A stretch of 64,000 bases of DNA from Diplolepis rosae. Lineage: Eukaryota > Arthropoda > Insecta > Hymenoptera > Diplolepididae. Position 1 is the stretch's first letter, and each line of letters starts with the position of its first letter. Of the stretch, positions 34,629-46,204 are shown one piece after another. The position numbers were made by a program, and so were the translations under genes. The notes beneath the pieces are model-generated. The model was given only the letters and a program-made list of their open reading frames with translations, was not told the origin of the DNA and made no database searches. The stretch lies in assembly GCA_030998225.1 (NCBI GenBank), contig JAPYXD010000680.1, positions 17,806,501-17,870,500 on the forward strand. Reading direction: 5' to 3'.

Positions 34629-35496
34629 TAGGGGAGAGTCGGGTAGCCCCGGCCATCGGGTAGCCCCGGCCACTCATGACATTGAATAAACTGTACTCTC
34701 TGCGAAAATAAATTAACATTTTTTTCTTTCAGAATTGTGCCAAAGTGTAATTTTAATGATATGGAGTCGTATCTTTCATCAACTTAAAAGAAAATCCGGT
34801 CTACATATTTCATCTCTAGAAAACAGGTGCATTTTGAGAAATATGTACCATCTTTATTATAAAATATTTCTAAAGCTAAAAGAAATATCAGATTGGTTCT
34901 GATTGGGATATATAAATTCACTTTCTAACTATGTGACCTCTAATTTTTGTTTAATATTTTCGCGTATTTTTTCATTTACAGCAGTTTTAGTGAAACTTGT
35001 CAGAGTCGGATAGCCCTGGCCATTTCGTGTCGGGTAGCCCTGGCCACATTTTTCTGCTAAGTTTCTAAGTTTACCCCCACACACGAGTCACAAATAATTG
35101 CAACCTCTTGATCGGAAATTCATGAAACCTTTTAAACAAGCATATTCGGAAAAGTGGGCTTTATGGATGCACAGGAATACTGCACTGAGAAGAAAATGCT
35201 ATTGAATCAAAAGCATGTATATCATGGATTCAAATCAATATGCTATAAAATTAGTAACATATTTATTGGTTCTTGTAGTATATTTTTATGAATTAATAGT
35301 ATATGTACATGCTTTTGATTTAATAGCATTTTTTACTTAGTGAAATTTAATTAGTTTATTTCTTATTTTCCTCTTTGCAGGTTGTTGGTAGAAACATTGA
35401 CATTATAACTAACCTTCTAAATTTTAATTTTGATCCCTATAAGCCAAGTTATTATCAAAAAAGCTTAAGTGGCCGGTACTACCCGACTCTCCCCTA
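34629..35496. mobile_element. TIR element with GTCGGGTAGCCC repeats
   Basis: Ends TAGGGGAGAGTCGGGTAGCC and the complement of TAGGGGAGAGTCGGGTAGTA are inverted over about 25 bp. Subterminal copies of GTCGGGTAGCCCNGGCCA occur at about 34640, 34657, 35004 and 35026. No transposase frame. A family M1 MITE is nested at 35183-35342. Superfamily not assigned. Confidence 0.8.
35183..35342. mobile_element. Palindromic MITE, family M1 copy 2
   Basis: CACTGAGAAGAAAATGCTAT at the left and the complement of CACTAAGTAAAAAATGCTAT at the right. The interior matches copy 1 (13-188), for example ATATTTATTGGTTCTTGTAG. Nested in the 34629-35496 element. Confidence 0.82.
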
Positions 35497-35544
35497 TGTC
35501 ATTCATTTGAAGCGTAAACAATAATAATTTTTTTTCACTCAAAT

Positions 35545-36306
35545 ATGTCGAACTTTGTGCCTGAAAAAGTGTTTTTGCGGGGAATTCTTCTTCATTACTT
35601 TAATATCAAGAAAACTGCTGCCGAAAGTCATCGTATTTTGGTGAAAGCTTATGGTGAACATTCTCTAGCTGAGCGAACGTGCCAAAAGTGGTTTGCACGA
35701 TTTAAAAGTGGTGATTTTCGCTTGGAAGACGAAGAACGTCCTGGGCAGCCAAAACCCCAAGCGCAAAAAATCATATGTGAAACCCGGCCAACCAGCCAAA
35801 TCAATGGCAAAGCCGAAAATCCATGGCGCGAAGGTAATGCTCTGTATTTTGTGGGATCAGAAGGGTATGCCGTATTATGAGCTGATAAAACCGAGTGAAA
35901 CCATCAATGGAGAACACTACCGAACACAATTAATCCGTTTGAAGAGAGCAATAGCCGAAAAACGCCCGGAATATGCGACCAGACACGAGGCAATAATTTT
36001 CCATCATGATAACGCTCGGCCCCATGTTGCTATTCCGGTTAAGAACTATTTGGAAAACAGTGTATGGGAAGGTTTACCCCACCCGCCTTATAGCCCAGAC
36101 CTTGCCCCTTCTGACTACCATTTGTTCCGGTCGATGCAGAACGCCCTCACTGGAATACAGTTTACATCAGAACAGGGTGTCTAAAATTGGTTTGATTCAT
36201 TCTTAGCCGCCAAGCCGGCGCAGTTCTTTTGGGATGGAAGATGGAATCCACAAATTGCGAGAAAGATGGGAAAAAGTCATAGCTTCAGATGGGCAATACT
36301 TTGAAT
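35545..36306 (+). pseudogene. Mariner transposase, internally deleted, frameshifted
   Basis: Start MSNFVPEKVFLRGILLHYFN at 35545 with the HTH half (KTAAESHRILVKAYGEHS, CQKWFARFKSGDFRLEDEER PGQPK). The sequence then jumps to the later region in another frame: PKRKKSYVKPGQPAKSMAKP, KIHGAKVMLCILWDQKGMPY, YELIKPSETI, IIFHHDNARPH (second Asp), SPDLAPSDYHLF (third Asp). A stop at 36182 and further shifts precede LRERWEKVIASDGQYFE. The first catalytic Asp is lost in the deletion. The terminal repeats are not clear, so only the coding extent is given. Confidence 0.88.
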
Positions 36307-36654
36307 GATACTATTGTACATGTTTTTCTTAAATAAACGTTCAAGTTTGGAAAAAAAACCGTACGAATTATGTTATAGATCCAATACATATTTATTTTAT
36401 TACACTTTCGCCAGCCGCTGTATCTCACACTAACCACTAAACGGACGGACAACTATTTTTTGCAGAATGAATAGTGACACCGAACTAGATGATAGTAATT
36501 GGGAAACTACTGACGTACTGACCGCGCTAATTGACATCTTGCCCCTCGTGGTCTTTTGGGTGATCCCGCCTCGGCTCGGACCCATGTTGACCCTTCCCAG
36601 TACCGTTCGCCGCGTATCACCGCTTGGTAACATCTATGTTATACGAGATAGTGA

Positions 36655-37182
36655 AGACACACCGTACCCATTGGACACATAGCATTCGCATGTTCAAATA
36701 ATTATGCAAAATGTTATGTATGCGTTCAGTTGAGATAGTTACCATCTTAGAAATTCCGCGCGCCTTCAATTTACGGTCATCGGTCAGAAAACGTAGAATT
36801 TTTTCGATTATTTCTGCGTAGTCGCGTATGTATGTCATTTGGGCTTGAACGACCAAACTTTAATTCTTGCATCCACCTTTCGACTGTTGTATTCGATGGA
36901 ACAGATATGCCATAATACCTCTCAAGCTTTTTTTAGCTTCTTCAGACGTTTTGCCTGTTAAATAAAAATGTTTAATAAGAACACGAAATTCGTTTTTTTC
37001 CATTGTTTACAAAATCAGTGAGATGATGACGTGACAATTACTCTCAAACACAAATTACTTGACAAATTGCGATGAAACTTTGGATTTATGGTGTTTAAGG
37101 ATGGCACTTCACAAACATAATAAGGATTTCATATTAGTGACGTCATCTGGTAGTCGGGCCCGGGACATTTCAAACGGTCTCG
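36655..37182 (-). mobile_element. Mariner element, 5' end only
   Basis: The right end (complement of CGAGACCGTTTGAAATGTCC, followed by TA) is a mariner 5' terminus. Minus-strand coding starts MEKNEFRVLIKHFYLTGKTS (near 37003) and continues with QMTYIRDYAEIIEKILRFLT, DDRKLKARGISKMVTISTER, IHNILHNYLNMRMLCVQWV, the two HTH regions. It is truncated at about 36655, before the catalytic domain. Confidence 0.85.
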
Positions 37183-38329
37183 TATGTATGCTTGTGACTT
37201 GAATTAGAAAGAGCCTAGATATCTATTATATCTTTTCAATTATTCATCTCCCTGTTTCTTCCATGGACTTATGAAAAATCATTTCAATCGAAAGACCTGG
37301 GCTCAAATCCCAGCGCAGTCGAAAGCGTCTTTTTTTCCACAGAAAGAATTCAAATTTTTTAAATTATTTTATATTCCAGATTGGTTGCTATCAATTACAT
37401 TACTACATTTATATTTTAACACCAAAATAAAATAAATTGTTTTATCATTTATATCTTTATACATGACAGACTGGAAGAATAAAAAAAATTGGTAGCATGC
37501 TGCGTATTCAAGTTTAAGATGTTTCGACTACTAATCCCACCTGCTGTTAACTTGATCTGATGTCAATCTCAGTTTCTTAGAGTTAAGTAGCATAAAATAA
37601 GCTGCAAATGCATGTCACAATCAGATTATTGGCTCGTATATTGAAAAAACTAGTTGTGAAGAGTATTACATGTATTTTACAACAATAGTTTATTACATTG
37701 TGAACACACATATAATATTGAGGTAAATATTTTGCTATAAATTACTGAATTATGCAATGTTTTACTTAAAGAAAGAACTTGAAAAAATAGTGTGAAGGAA
37801 CGTTTAAATTCTTTATTTCATGGCTGAAAGTGAAATAGTTAAAATAGTCGGATAGTACATGCATAACGTGATTCACAGAAATATTTTATTTAATTTAATG
37901 AAAAAATTTTCTGTGTTCAAGATAATAAAATTAAGGAAAATATTTCTTAAATTTTTTCCAGAAGTGTATTTGAATCAAAAAATTTTGTTTTTTAATCAAA
38001 TAAATAATGTTGGAAAAAATAATTACTTTCGTTTAAAAAAGGCTAAAAACGTGATTTCTCAAAATTTTCTATTGAAGAAATTGAGTTAAAAAAACGATTT
38101 CTCAAATTTAAATAAAACTTTTTTCTGGATGCATACCATGCAGATTTTTGTCCACGGGAATAGAATGACTGGAATAAAAATGGGAAAAGTGATGCAGATT
38201 TTTCGTTTTCATGTGATTTCTCCTATGTAAATCCCATGGGAAATTCCAAGGCCTAAGTTTCGTGGGTACATATTAACCGATTTGGCTAAAATTTGATGTA
38301 CTTCCTCTTTTTGAGCACACGAACGAATT
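37183..38329. other. Spacer with a tRNA-like fragment
   Basis: At 37290-37312 a T-arm-like hairpin CTGGG-CTCAAAT-CCCAG, followed by GCGTCTTTTTTTCC (a Pol III-type T-run), resembles the 3' half of a tRNA or tRNA-derived SINE. No matching acceptor or D arm is visible upstream, so it is not a functional tRNA. The rest is AT-rich. Confidence 0.35.
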
Positions 38330-38646
38330 CCGGCAGTGGGAGCAAACGAATTAGGAAAAAAAATAAGGACCGCCCTAGTAAATACAGTTTTAATTCTAAT
38401 ACTTACTGTTGCTACAATACTACCATCTGGTCCCGTGAAAGTCTTTTTCCGGATGATATCTTCTGAGTTTAAATGCAACGAACAAACTACATCGCCAGGT
38501 TTTAGTTTAATATCAATCCTTAAAATAGCTATTTGCCATTCTTTAATAAAAGTCGGATCATTTGGCACTTTGAAAAATTGAATTTTGTTGAGTTTGTCCT
38601 GCTCCCGATTACTTTTATATCCTGATTTACAACCAAAATAAACGCA
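38330..38646 (-). CDS. THAP-type zinc-finger exon (gene fragment or pseudogene)
   Basis: On the minus strand the frame reads CVYFGCKSGYKSNREQDKLN, then KIQFFKVPNDPTFIKEWQIA, ILRIDIKLKPGDVVCSLHLN, SEDIIRKKTFTGPDGSIVAT and finally AVLIFFPNSFAP. This fits the THAP C2CH DNA-binding domain: C-x4-C, about 48 residues, C-x2-H (CSLH), the FKVP and W of the core, and a C-terminal AVPxxFP-like motif (here AVLIFFP). THAP domains occur in chromatin factors and in P-element-type transposases. A TAG directly precedes the first Cys where MVN would be expected, so this is either a pseudogene or an exon whose acceptor (GGTATAG) sits there. A GTAAGT inside the frame could be a donor. No transposase domain is found nearby. 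Confidence 0.65.
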
Positions 38647-38655
38647 CTATACCAT

Positions 38656-40469
38656 TTTTCCTCAAAATTTGAACTCTACGGATTTCAATAAGTTAAACTT
38701 TATTATTTTTAATACTTTTATCCTTTAAAAATATTAATTTTTCAACACTTTGCCATACATTTGCTACGAACGTAGGCCAACTGCATAGGTGGCGCTGCCA
38801 CAAGGCCACCGTCAACATTTAGTACATTTTTAACTCTAAGAAACAGGGGGCTGGTCTACAATCTTTACAAAAACGCGAGACTAGGAAATCTATCCAGCGT
38901 TGCCAGACAGACGGAGCGAAATTATGGAATCGGTATGTTAAAATTATGGTACACTATGGTATATGTTTACAAAACGCATGCGTGGCGCGAAATTCAAATT
39001 AATATATCTTCAAATACTTGAAAGTTTAATATTTTTCATAAATAAAATGTTGATAACTTTTTGTTAATAAATATAATAATATTATGTTTTAATAAAACTA
39101 TTTTAATAATAATTATAACAAAATTTCTACTTTTTCAAGTCTTTGTATTTTGTAACATTTGCATAAAGTAACTCTTATTAAAGAACATTTTTTTTATTAA
39201 ACAACTTATAATCTATAAAAAGCAAGTATAATATGTAATTGTCTTTGGAATGTCTTTTCGTACATGATATGAAAATTAACTCTACATGTGAAAAATGTCA
39301 GAAGTTTTTAGTTTCAGGCGAGAATTTACCGTCTAACTTAAAATTAATGAATTTCGGGTCAGTTTTTGCCCGTTTTGACTGTCTTTCGACAAGTGAATTT
39401 AAAGAGAAAAAAATTTTTTGAGTAGCTTTTGTTATCACCTTTCAGATGGGGCATGTGAAAAATGTTAGAAGTTTTTATTTTTGAGCGAAAATTTTCCGTC
39501 TAACTCAAAATCAATGAATTTCGGGTCAGTTTTTGAGTTTCTGAACAAGATATTGCATTTAGAAACGTAGGACGGATCTTACACCTATTGTTATTAAAGT
39601 CTAGACATATTAAGTCGATAAAGAAAAAAAAAAATTCGTCGGAATATACGTCTGAAACTACAGCCCTATTGTGTTAAAAAAACGGGCAACGAAAATGATA
39701 TAAAAATTTACGTATATAGGTATATAAAGTTTTTTAGTCGCTTTTACTGTAAATATTAAAACGTATACAAAATATGTATCTAAACTGATGAAAATTGAGT
39801 CTGAAATATAAACATTATTTTTTCAAGATTATTTGTCATTGTTCACCAATAAAAAGAATATTTTATTGACGATGGCACATAAGACTGTTGAATCTGAGTG
39901 CGATTTGGTCATGCGCGTACCGAGCGTTCACAGTTTTACATCGCCTTTTAACTACTTAATTTTTTGTTGATTGATTCCCAAACCTGTGAAAAGTTGACTC
40001 AATTGTTAAGGAACAACTTTGTCGCTGAATGTTTTTATAGCACTAACAGTCCGAAAGTTTTTTTTCATGGGACAGGGAAAATCATGGTTTTAACTTTCCA
40101 TTAAAATATTATTAATAAATTATAAATTTTTTACCACTTTAATTAGCGTGTAGGAATCGCTGAAGCATCACGAGTTGATTGACGCCAATAACTATTAATT
40201 TCACCAATAATTTAACTAATTTTCGTCGAGTTATGCATTGAAAAGCATGGTGTTTCTAGTGTGAAAAATCTGTTGATTTTATTTTTTATTGTCAAAAGTA
40301 TGAACTTTACAAAAAAAATTCCAATACAACCTCGGTTTGATTTTAAGAGTTCTATAATACTATATTTTTTATTTATGTGATTTCGGACTTTCAGTTTTTA
40401 CTCGTGGCATCACAACGTGTCCAATAGCTTTTACGAGTTTTCGAGTGCTCGACCGATTATTGCATCCGG
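38656..40469. other. Spacer with a short tandem duplication
   Basis: A block of about 90 bp (CATGTGAAAAATGTCAGAAG to AATGAATTTCGGGTCAGTTT) at 39284-39370 recurs at 39459-39535. The stretch 40375-40480 (TCAGTTTTTACTCGTGGCAT, GAGTTTTCGAGTGCTCG) is a diverged relative of sequence in the 27-30 kb palindrome. No gene recognised. Confidence 0.5.
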
Positions 40470-41655
40470 CCGCACAATTTAATAATATTGTAGATGTAAA
40501 TTCCATTTTTTCAAAGTTATTAAATTTGTTTTTGATTTCAAATGGAAAAGGAAATTCAATTTACTTAAGGCTCTACCAGCCTTACGGAACACGTTCTCAT
40601 CATGACACTCGCGCTTCGCGCTCGATTTTCTGTACACATTTCTACACCGAAAAAAGTTTCTTTCCGAGAGTCAACTATCACCTATAGTTAAGTCTAACCT
40701 AGTTGAAATAACACGGATTCCTGTTTAAGAGAATCACGTACATACAGTTGAACAAACCAATATAAACCTTGTTACAGAGAAATAAAGAATTCTAGTTCTA
40801 TTAACAATTAAATTGAATTAATATTGCCATGCTGTTATTACAAAACTCCGCTGTAAAAAGAATATCTTCTGTATTTATTACTTTTTCACTGTGTAAACAA
40901 AAATTTAGTTTTGTCAATAATTCTTTAAGACCCACTTTTATCAATATAAATTTTGCTCTAGTAGATCATAAACGTAAAGTTGTTTTTTGGTTACGTTTAA
41001 TACATGCAAAATAGTATACCGGTACAAGGAATTTTTTTCGGTGATAACTTACTAATAATTTACAAATTTAAAAGTCGAATTCTTGATTTTCAACATGTTT
41101 TGAAAATCAAAACATAAAATATACATTCTGTCTAAAAATGCCCTGATGAGGATTTGTAGACCTCACCCAGCCAAATAATTTTTCATCTTAACGTTTATTC
41201 GTATTTCACATATTTTGTTGAAAAAATGGTATTTTTGAGTTTCAATCGTATTGTTTAAAAATTGAAAATAAAAATGTAGATTTTATCTGAAACTGTGTTA
41301 GACAAAATTTGTAGACCTTATTAAAACGAAAATTTTGCATTCTTACGTTTTTTTCGTATTTTATATATTATTGTTAAAAAAAAATTGAGATTTCAATTTT
41401 TAATAGTATTTTTTTAAATTAAAAATAAAAATATAAATCTTATGATAAAATGTTGCAAATCAAGTCTGTAGATCTTTTTTTTCGTATCGTATAATTTAAC
41501 TCGAAAATGGGATTTAAATATTGACTTCTTTTAAGTTTCAACATACTGTAACTTTTCTAATTTTAGTTTAATAAAAAAATGTTATCAGGATAATTAGTAG
41601 AGATTTATGAGCACTATCAGAAACTAGTATTGGAATTCAAAATTTTCAACAAGTT
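40470..41655 (+). repeat. Repeat R1, copy d
   Basis: Starts within the R1 5' part (GGAAATTCAATTTACTTAAG, GGCTCTACCAGCCTTACGGA, ACGTTCTCATCATGACACTC), is interrupted by MITE M3 copy 1 at 40645-41043, resumes with TTGATTTTCAACATGTTTTG and the AT-rich body, and ends before the CAGA-containing 3' block (3'-truncated). Confidence 0.75.
40645..41043. mobile_element. MITE family M3, copy 1
   Basis: Ends CACCGAAAAAAGTTTCTTTC and TTCCTTGTACCGG-type inverted complement ending TTTTTTTCGGTG, with a TA on the left (40643-40644) and ATA on the right. It matches 44952-45462 in inverse orientation over most of its length (AGTCAACTATCACCTATAGT, GTTACAGAGAAATAAAGAAT). Inserted in R1 copy d. Confidence 0.85.
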
Positions 41656-42027
41656 TATAATTTATAATTATAATGAGAATTTAAAAATTGAAACTTTATC
41701 AAAGATCATAGCAAAATTCATTACAACCTATATTACATTCTTTATTAGTTTATAAATTTTAATATTTTTACTGACAAATATTTGCATAATGACGTCTTTT
41801 TTCCCAAATTAAAGCCCAGTTTAGTTAAGGTTTTAAACGCGGGTATTTTTGGGTATAAATGGCCACATTTAAGTGTGGATTGGTTGGAATCTTTTCAAGG
41901 CTAAAAGATTTTAATCCTGAAATGAATTTTAAAATTCTAATTTATGAATCGTATATATGTATAAAATCTAATCATCTCATAAAAATAGATTTCCAGTACA
42001 GAAAGTTTTATTCAGAGGTTTAAACAT

Positions 42028-42087
<60 letters not shown>

Positions 42088-42516
42088 CTGAGAAGTCTGA
42101 GAAAAGGAACCGTAGTGCCTAAAAATTATTTTCGGATTTATGATCGTTTCAGATTAATTCAATGTCATTCTTTAATATTATGAAATCAGAATAATTTTGT
42201 ATGCAATATTTTTCGTTTAGTAATACTTTTTTCATCAGTGGTTTGAAATGCGTTCCAATCCTTTCTCTCTTTTCATAAAGTCACTTCCACTGTGTTTGCG
42301 AGATATAAGAGAGAGTAAAGAATATCTGAAGCTCTAATCCGCTCGTTGACTATTCTTTCCCTTCTTCTGTAAAATCTTCGCTGGGACGCTAAGATTCCTT
42401 TTCTCAGATCGCGTCACATGTATATATTACTAATTAATTTGAAAATTATATATAACATTCAATATTAACCAGAATAAATGAATCACGTTAATAATTCTTC
42501 GACATTTGAATACGTA
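41656..42516. other. Spacer with microsatellite
   Basis: No gene recognised. Contains the CA/TA microsatellite listed separately. Confidence 0.5.
42034..42087. repeat. (CA)n(TA)n microsatellite
   Basis: About 16 CA units followed by about 11 TA units, uninterrupted. Likely length-polymorphic. Confidence 0.95.
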
Positions 42517-42764
42517 CAGTGCAGCGTCCGTATAACTAATTTTTCTAGACGCTATAGTAAATTAAAGCATTGAAATCTTGACTATTTCGGCAATAACTTC
42601 TTCAAAATTTAACAAAACGAATTCATGCTGAGCTCATTTTATAAAGAATTTTGATAGCTTTAAATTTAATTAAGAGAACAAATTTTTTCACTTACATAAT
42701 TTAAATTAGGATAATTTAAGCAATTATCGAAAAACAGGTGGCCGGACAATTCTGACCGGTACTG
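42517..42764. mobile_element. Short Tc1-like MITE
   Basis: Ends CAGTGCAGCGTCCG and the complement of CAGTACCGGTCAGAATTGTC show the CAGTnC start of Tc1-like elements and are flanked by TA (42515-42516, 42765-42766). TIRs are diverged. 248 bp, non-coding. Confidence 0.6.
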
Positions 42765-43257
42765 TATAATAATAATGAATAATAAATAAAAATATCGAAT
42801 AGTTCTTCACATTGAAATAGTACAAAATAAGGGTAAAGGGATTCCAGAAATGTGTTTCAAGGTTTTTTTTACCATCTTGTTAGTGGATCTGGTTCTATTA
42901 AAAATGTCTGAAAGGGTCTGTTCTAACTCGACTTATGGGTTCCACATATCACGAGATACAAACACAGACAGGGACGCCCGGCTCTTTATGGTTCTTGCAG
43001 TTCTAAGAAAGATAGTTTGCTCTCATTTGACTCTCGCACGTGTATAACTTATTGAAGATGCAGCAGACTCGTTCAAAAAACAATCGATAAATTCAGATAA
43101 TCCAGAGAGATTGTGATCCATAGCATTGTTGATAAAACTAAGGGTCCAGGTTCGGAGTATCGGTTTTGTTATTCACAGGGAGAATATGAAATAAAAAATA
43201 TATCAACTATTACAAAATATTTGTTTATGTTTAAATACGTAGATCAAACGATATTTA

Positions 43258-43785
43258 CTCTCTAAACCTGAATAAGTGAAATAGTCACTGATTATATCAG
43301 TGAAATAGGCACTGATTATATCAGTGAATTAGTCACTGATTATATCAGTGAATTAGTCACTGATTATATCAGTGAATTAGTCACTGATTATATCAGTGAA
43401 AATATATCAACTGATGAATCGGTGCCCTCCTTTGATTTCACTGAGGAATCAGTGAATGCGTCACGTGAACATAACTTTTGAATTCGTGAGTTCAAAACTT
43501 TCATCTACACTTTACTGATTTATCGTCTCTTAAAAATAATAATAATTACGTAATTTCGTTTTAGTGTTTTTTAGCCTAAAATAAACGAGTTCATCGATCG
43601 TTAAAATATATTGCTGGTTTTATTACTCCCACCTAAAGCTGTCACTGATTCAATAAGTGAGTTCAATCTATTTCACTGATTCATCAGTCGAATTTCACTG
43701 ATTCTCAGTGAACGACTTATAGCTGCTGCCATCAGTAAATAGTCACTGCGAATCAGTGACCGTTCACTGATTCAGGTTTAGAGAG
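43258..43785. mobile_element. TIR element with 24-bp tandem repeats
   Basis: CTCTCTAAACCTGAAT at the left and the complement of CTCTCTAAACCTGAATCAGT at the right lie between TA dinucleotides (43256-43257, 43786-43787). The left part holds five tandem copies (43285-43404) of TCACTGATTATATCAGTG plus spacer, period 24. TCAGTGA-type palindromes recur throughout. Non-coding MITE. Confidence 0.88.
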
Positions 43786-43787
43786 TA

Positions 43788-44951
43788 GGAGTTATTAGTA
43801 AATAAAACGGAATTAATTTTAAAAAAGCAATTAAAATTTTTGTGAATTTTTTCACTAAAGTAATTTATTTTACTTTTTATGAAAGATCAAAATCGTTTTT
43901 TGATTAGATAAAGATATGAGTCGCACTAATGTATTCGTTGTTTCGCGAACTGCTATATGCTATATCAATGGCCATTAAATTCGGAAGCCCAGTTTTTAGT
44001 TCCCTGTAACTTTTTATCCTCTCCACAACAATGCGCCACAAATCAACCGTTGGATCCAGCAAAATCTCATTTGCAAACCAGGCCAGTAGGAAACGAAGGT
44101 CAAGTCTCCTAAGGGTACGAGGTTTTCAAATAGGATCCTAAAGTCAGTCTAGGATTAGACGTGTGCATTCTGTCGGATCGAATGTCGCAAATTCGATTCG
44201 ATTCGCCTTATTTGTTGGATCGGATTTTTTCGATTCGATCGGCGCGGGATCTAGCTTGAAATTTTTAATCAGACATTACACAATATACATACATTAAATA
44301 ATTGTATTTCAATTGTATATCGTCATGTTTGAGGAATAAAAAAATATGAATTAAATTAATTATTTCAATTTGACACATCAATTTTATATAAATTTAACTA
44401 ATTTTCTAAAAATATATAATTATTAATTTTATTAAATTTAAAATAATTGGTAAATAAATTTTCTAAGTTATTATTATTAGTTTATCATATCGGAATCGTG
44501 AGTCAAAAGAATTTGTTTTTGTCTTATGCGATTTATTCATATCAGGAAAGTGTATTAAAATTGTCTGAAGAATCAGGAAACGTAATTTGCCTTTAATAAA
44601 ATAACTACAAAATTAAATTGTATACGCCTGGAAACTCGAGACAAATAATTATACAGAGTTATATATATTTGACAATTTTAATATTTTCAACTATCTCACC
44701 AAAGTTAATCCTATACCATAAAACTCTTTAACTGAAACAAGATATAATAAATTATTGTTATAGAAAAATTAATTTTGTACATTTAAATGAACTCTATTAG
44801 AATGTACCAGAAAATATTCTACACCCGATTAAATAATTTTTTATTAGTTTAATTTCAAGGCCAAGACACACTTACCAGATTCCTACCTTACTTTTTTAAA
44901 CCAACTTTCGGCCACACGATATAAGATATCGATTATTAATAGACCAGCATA
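43788..44951. other. Spacer with an R4-type half copy
   Basis: 44160-44340 contains TCGGATCGAATGTCGC, CGATTCGATCGGCGCGGG and TTTTTAATCAGACATTACAC, a diverged half of the TCGA-rich palindrome at 45974-46203. The remainder is AT-rich without a recognised gene. GGATCCTAAAGTCAG at 44142 echoes a phrase of the 1.3-2.8 kb palindrome. Confidence 0.5.
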
Positions 44952-45462
44952 CACCGAAAAAAATTCCTTGTACCCGTATACTATTTTGCCTAGTTAGGAC
45001 AGGCGCCAACTTTGCAATCCTAGTTGAAATGTCAAAGTTCAAGTTTAGTAGGAAAAACAAAGAAAGCAAGTTGATTTGACGGACAGATCCTTTTAGGCGC
45101 ATGTATTAAACGTAACCAAAAAACAACTTTACGTTTATGATCTACTAGAGCAAAATTTATATTGATAAAAGTGGGTCTCAAAGAATTATTGAAAAACATA
45201 AATTTTTGTTTTACACAGTGAAAAAGTAATAAATACAGAAGATATTCTTTTTACAGCGGAGTTTTGTAATAACAGCATAGCAATATTAATTGAATTTAAT
45301 TGTTAATAGAACTAGAATTCTTTATTTCTCTGTAACAAGGTTCATATTGGTTTGTTTAACTATATGTACGTTATTCTCTTAAACAGGAATCCGTGTTATT
45401 TCAATTAGGTTAGACTTAACTATAGGTGATAGTTGACTCTCGGAAAACAAAATTTTTCGATG
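44952..45462. mobile_element. MITE family M3, copy 2
   Basis: Reverse complement of the 40645-41043 copy, with ends CACCGAAAAAAATTCCTTGT and TTTTTCGATG, and TA on both sides (44950-44951, 45463-45464). It carries about 110 extra bases (CTAGTTAGGACAGGCGCC to CTTTTAGGCG) absent from copy 1. Confidence 0.85.
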
Positions 45463-45973
45463 TACAAATTTCAAACTAAGTTGCACACACTTTCTCAAAT
45501 AATTAGTATCAAAGAAAACCAATAGGAATTTTTTAAGATTTTCGGATAAAAAATGTGAAAAGAAGATATTAACTGATTTCAAAACTTTTTATTCTTATTT
45601 TGTTCGTATGCTAAACTCAGAAACTGTTCACCCTCAGCTCAAACGATTCGTTTAATAATGCTCAACTTTCATATCTTTGTATCATTAGAATACAACCCCT
45701 TTAGAAATCTTGAGTTGAACAAAATTTTTCTAAATGGGCTTTTTAATTTTCATTACTAGTTATTATACATATTCTTATAAACAAATAATTAAAATTTGTT
45801 AAATTTTAATTAACAAATCCGACTGACTAACTTTTTTAATTGATGGACTACAGTCTCTGAATGTATCACATAAGACTAAAAAAATTAATTCTTTCGACTA
45901 TGACGATATAAAATTAACATACAATTATACAATGTATAATATTATGTATATTATGTATAATATAATGTATAAT

Positions 45974-46203
45974 ATTGTGTAATGTCTGATTAAAAATTGC
46001 AAACTACATCCTGCGCCGGTCGAATCTTAAAAATCCGACATTCGATCTGACGGGCTTCGGGTGTCGAATATTCGACATCCGAAGTGCGTCCGTTGAATGT
46101 TGAATATACGACACCCGAAGCACGTCAGATCGAATGTCGGATTTTTAAGATTCAACCGGCGCAGGATGTAGTTTGCAATTTTTAATCAGACATTACACAA
46201 TAC
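45974..46203. repeat. TCGA-rich palindrome (family R4)
   Basis: ATTGTGTAATGTCTGATTAA on the left returns as its complement on the right. The arms (about 105 bp) contain CATCCTGCGCCGGTCGAATC, AAAAATCCGACATTCGATC and TCGGGTGTCGAATATTCGAC. Likely a foldback MITE. Related pieces lie at 44160-44340 and 46909-47030. Confidence 0.8.
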
Positions 46204-46204
46204 A

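Noticed and set aside
36466..36682. Possible exon MNSDTELDDSNWETTD... after an acceptor-like TTTTTTGCAG
   Set aside because: Good-looking acceptor and GC-richer sequence, but no recognisable domain, no partner exon, and the frame ends in mariner sequence.
37255..37330. tRNA gene on the plus strand
   Set aside because: Only the T-arm hairpin and a T-run are present. No acceptor or D arm.
43285..43404. CRISPR-like array of 24-bp repeats
   Set aside because: The units are directly adjacent with no unique spacers and sit inside a TIR element of a eukaryotic genome.
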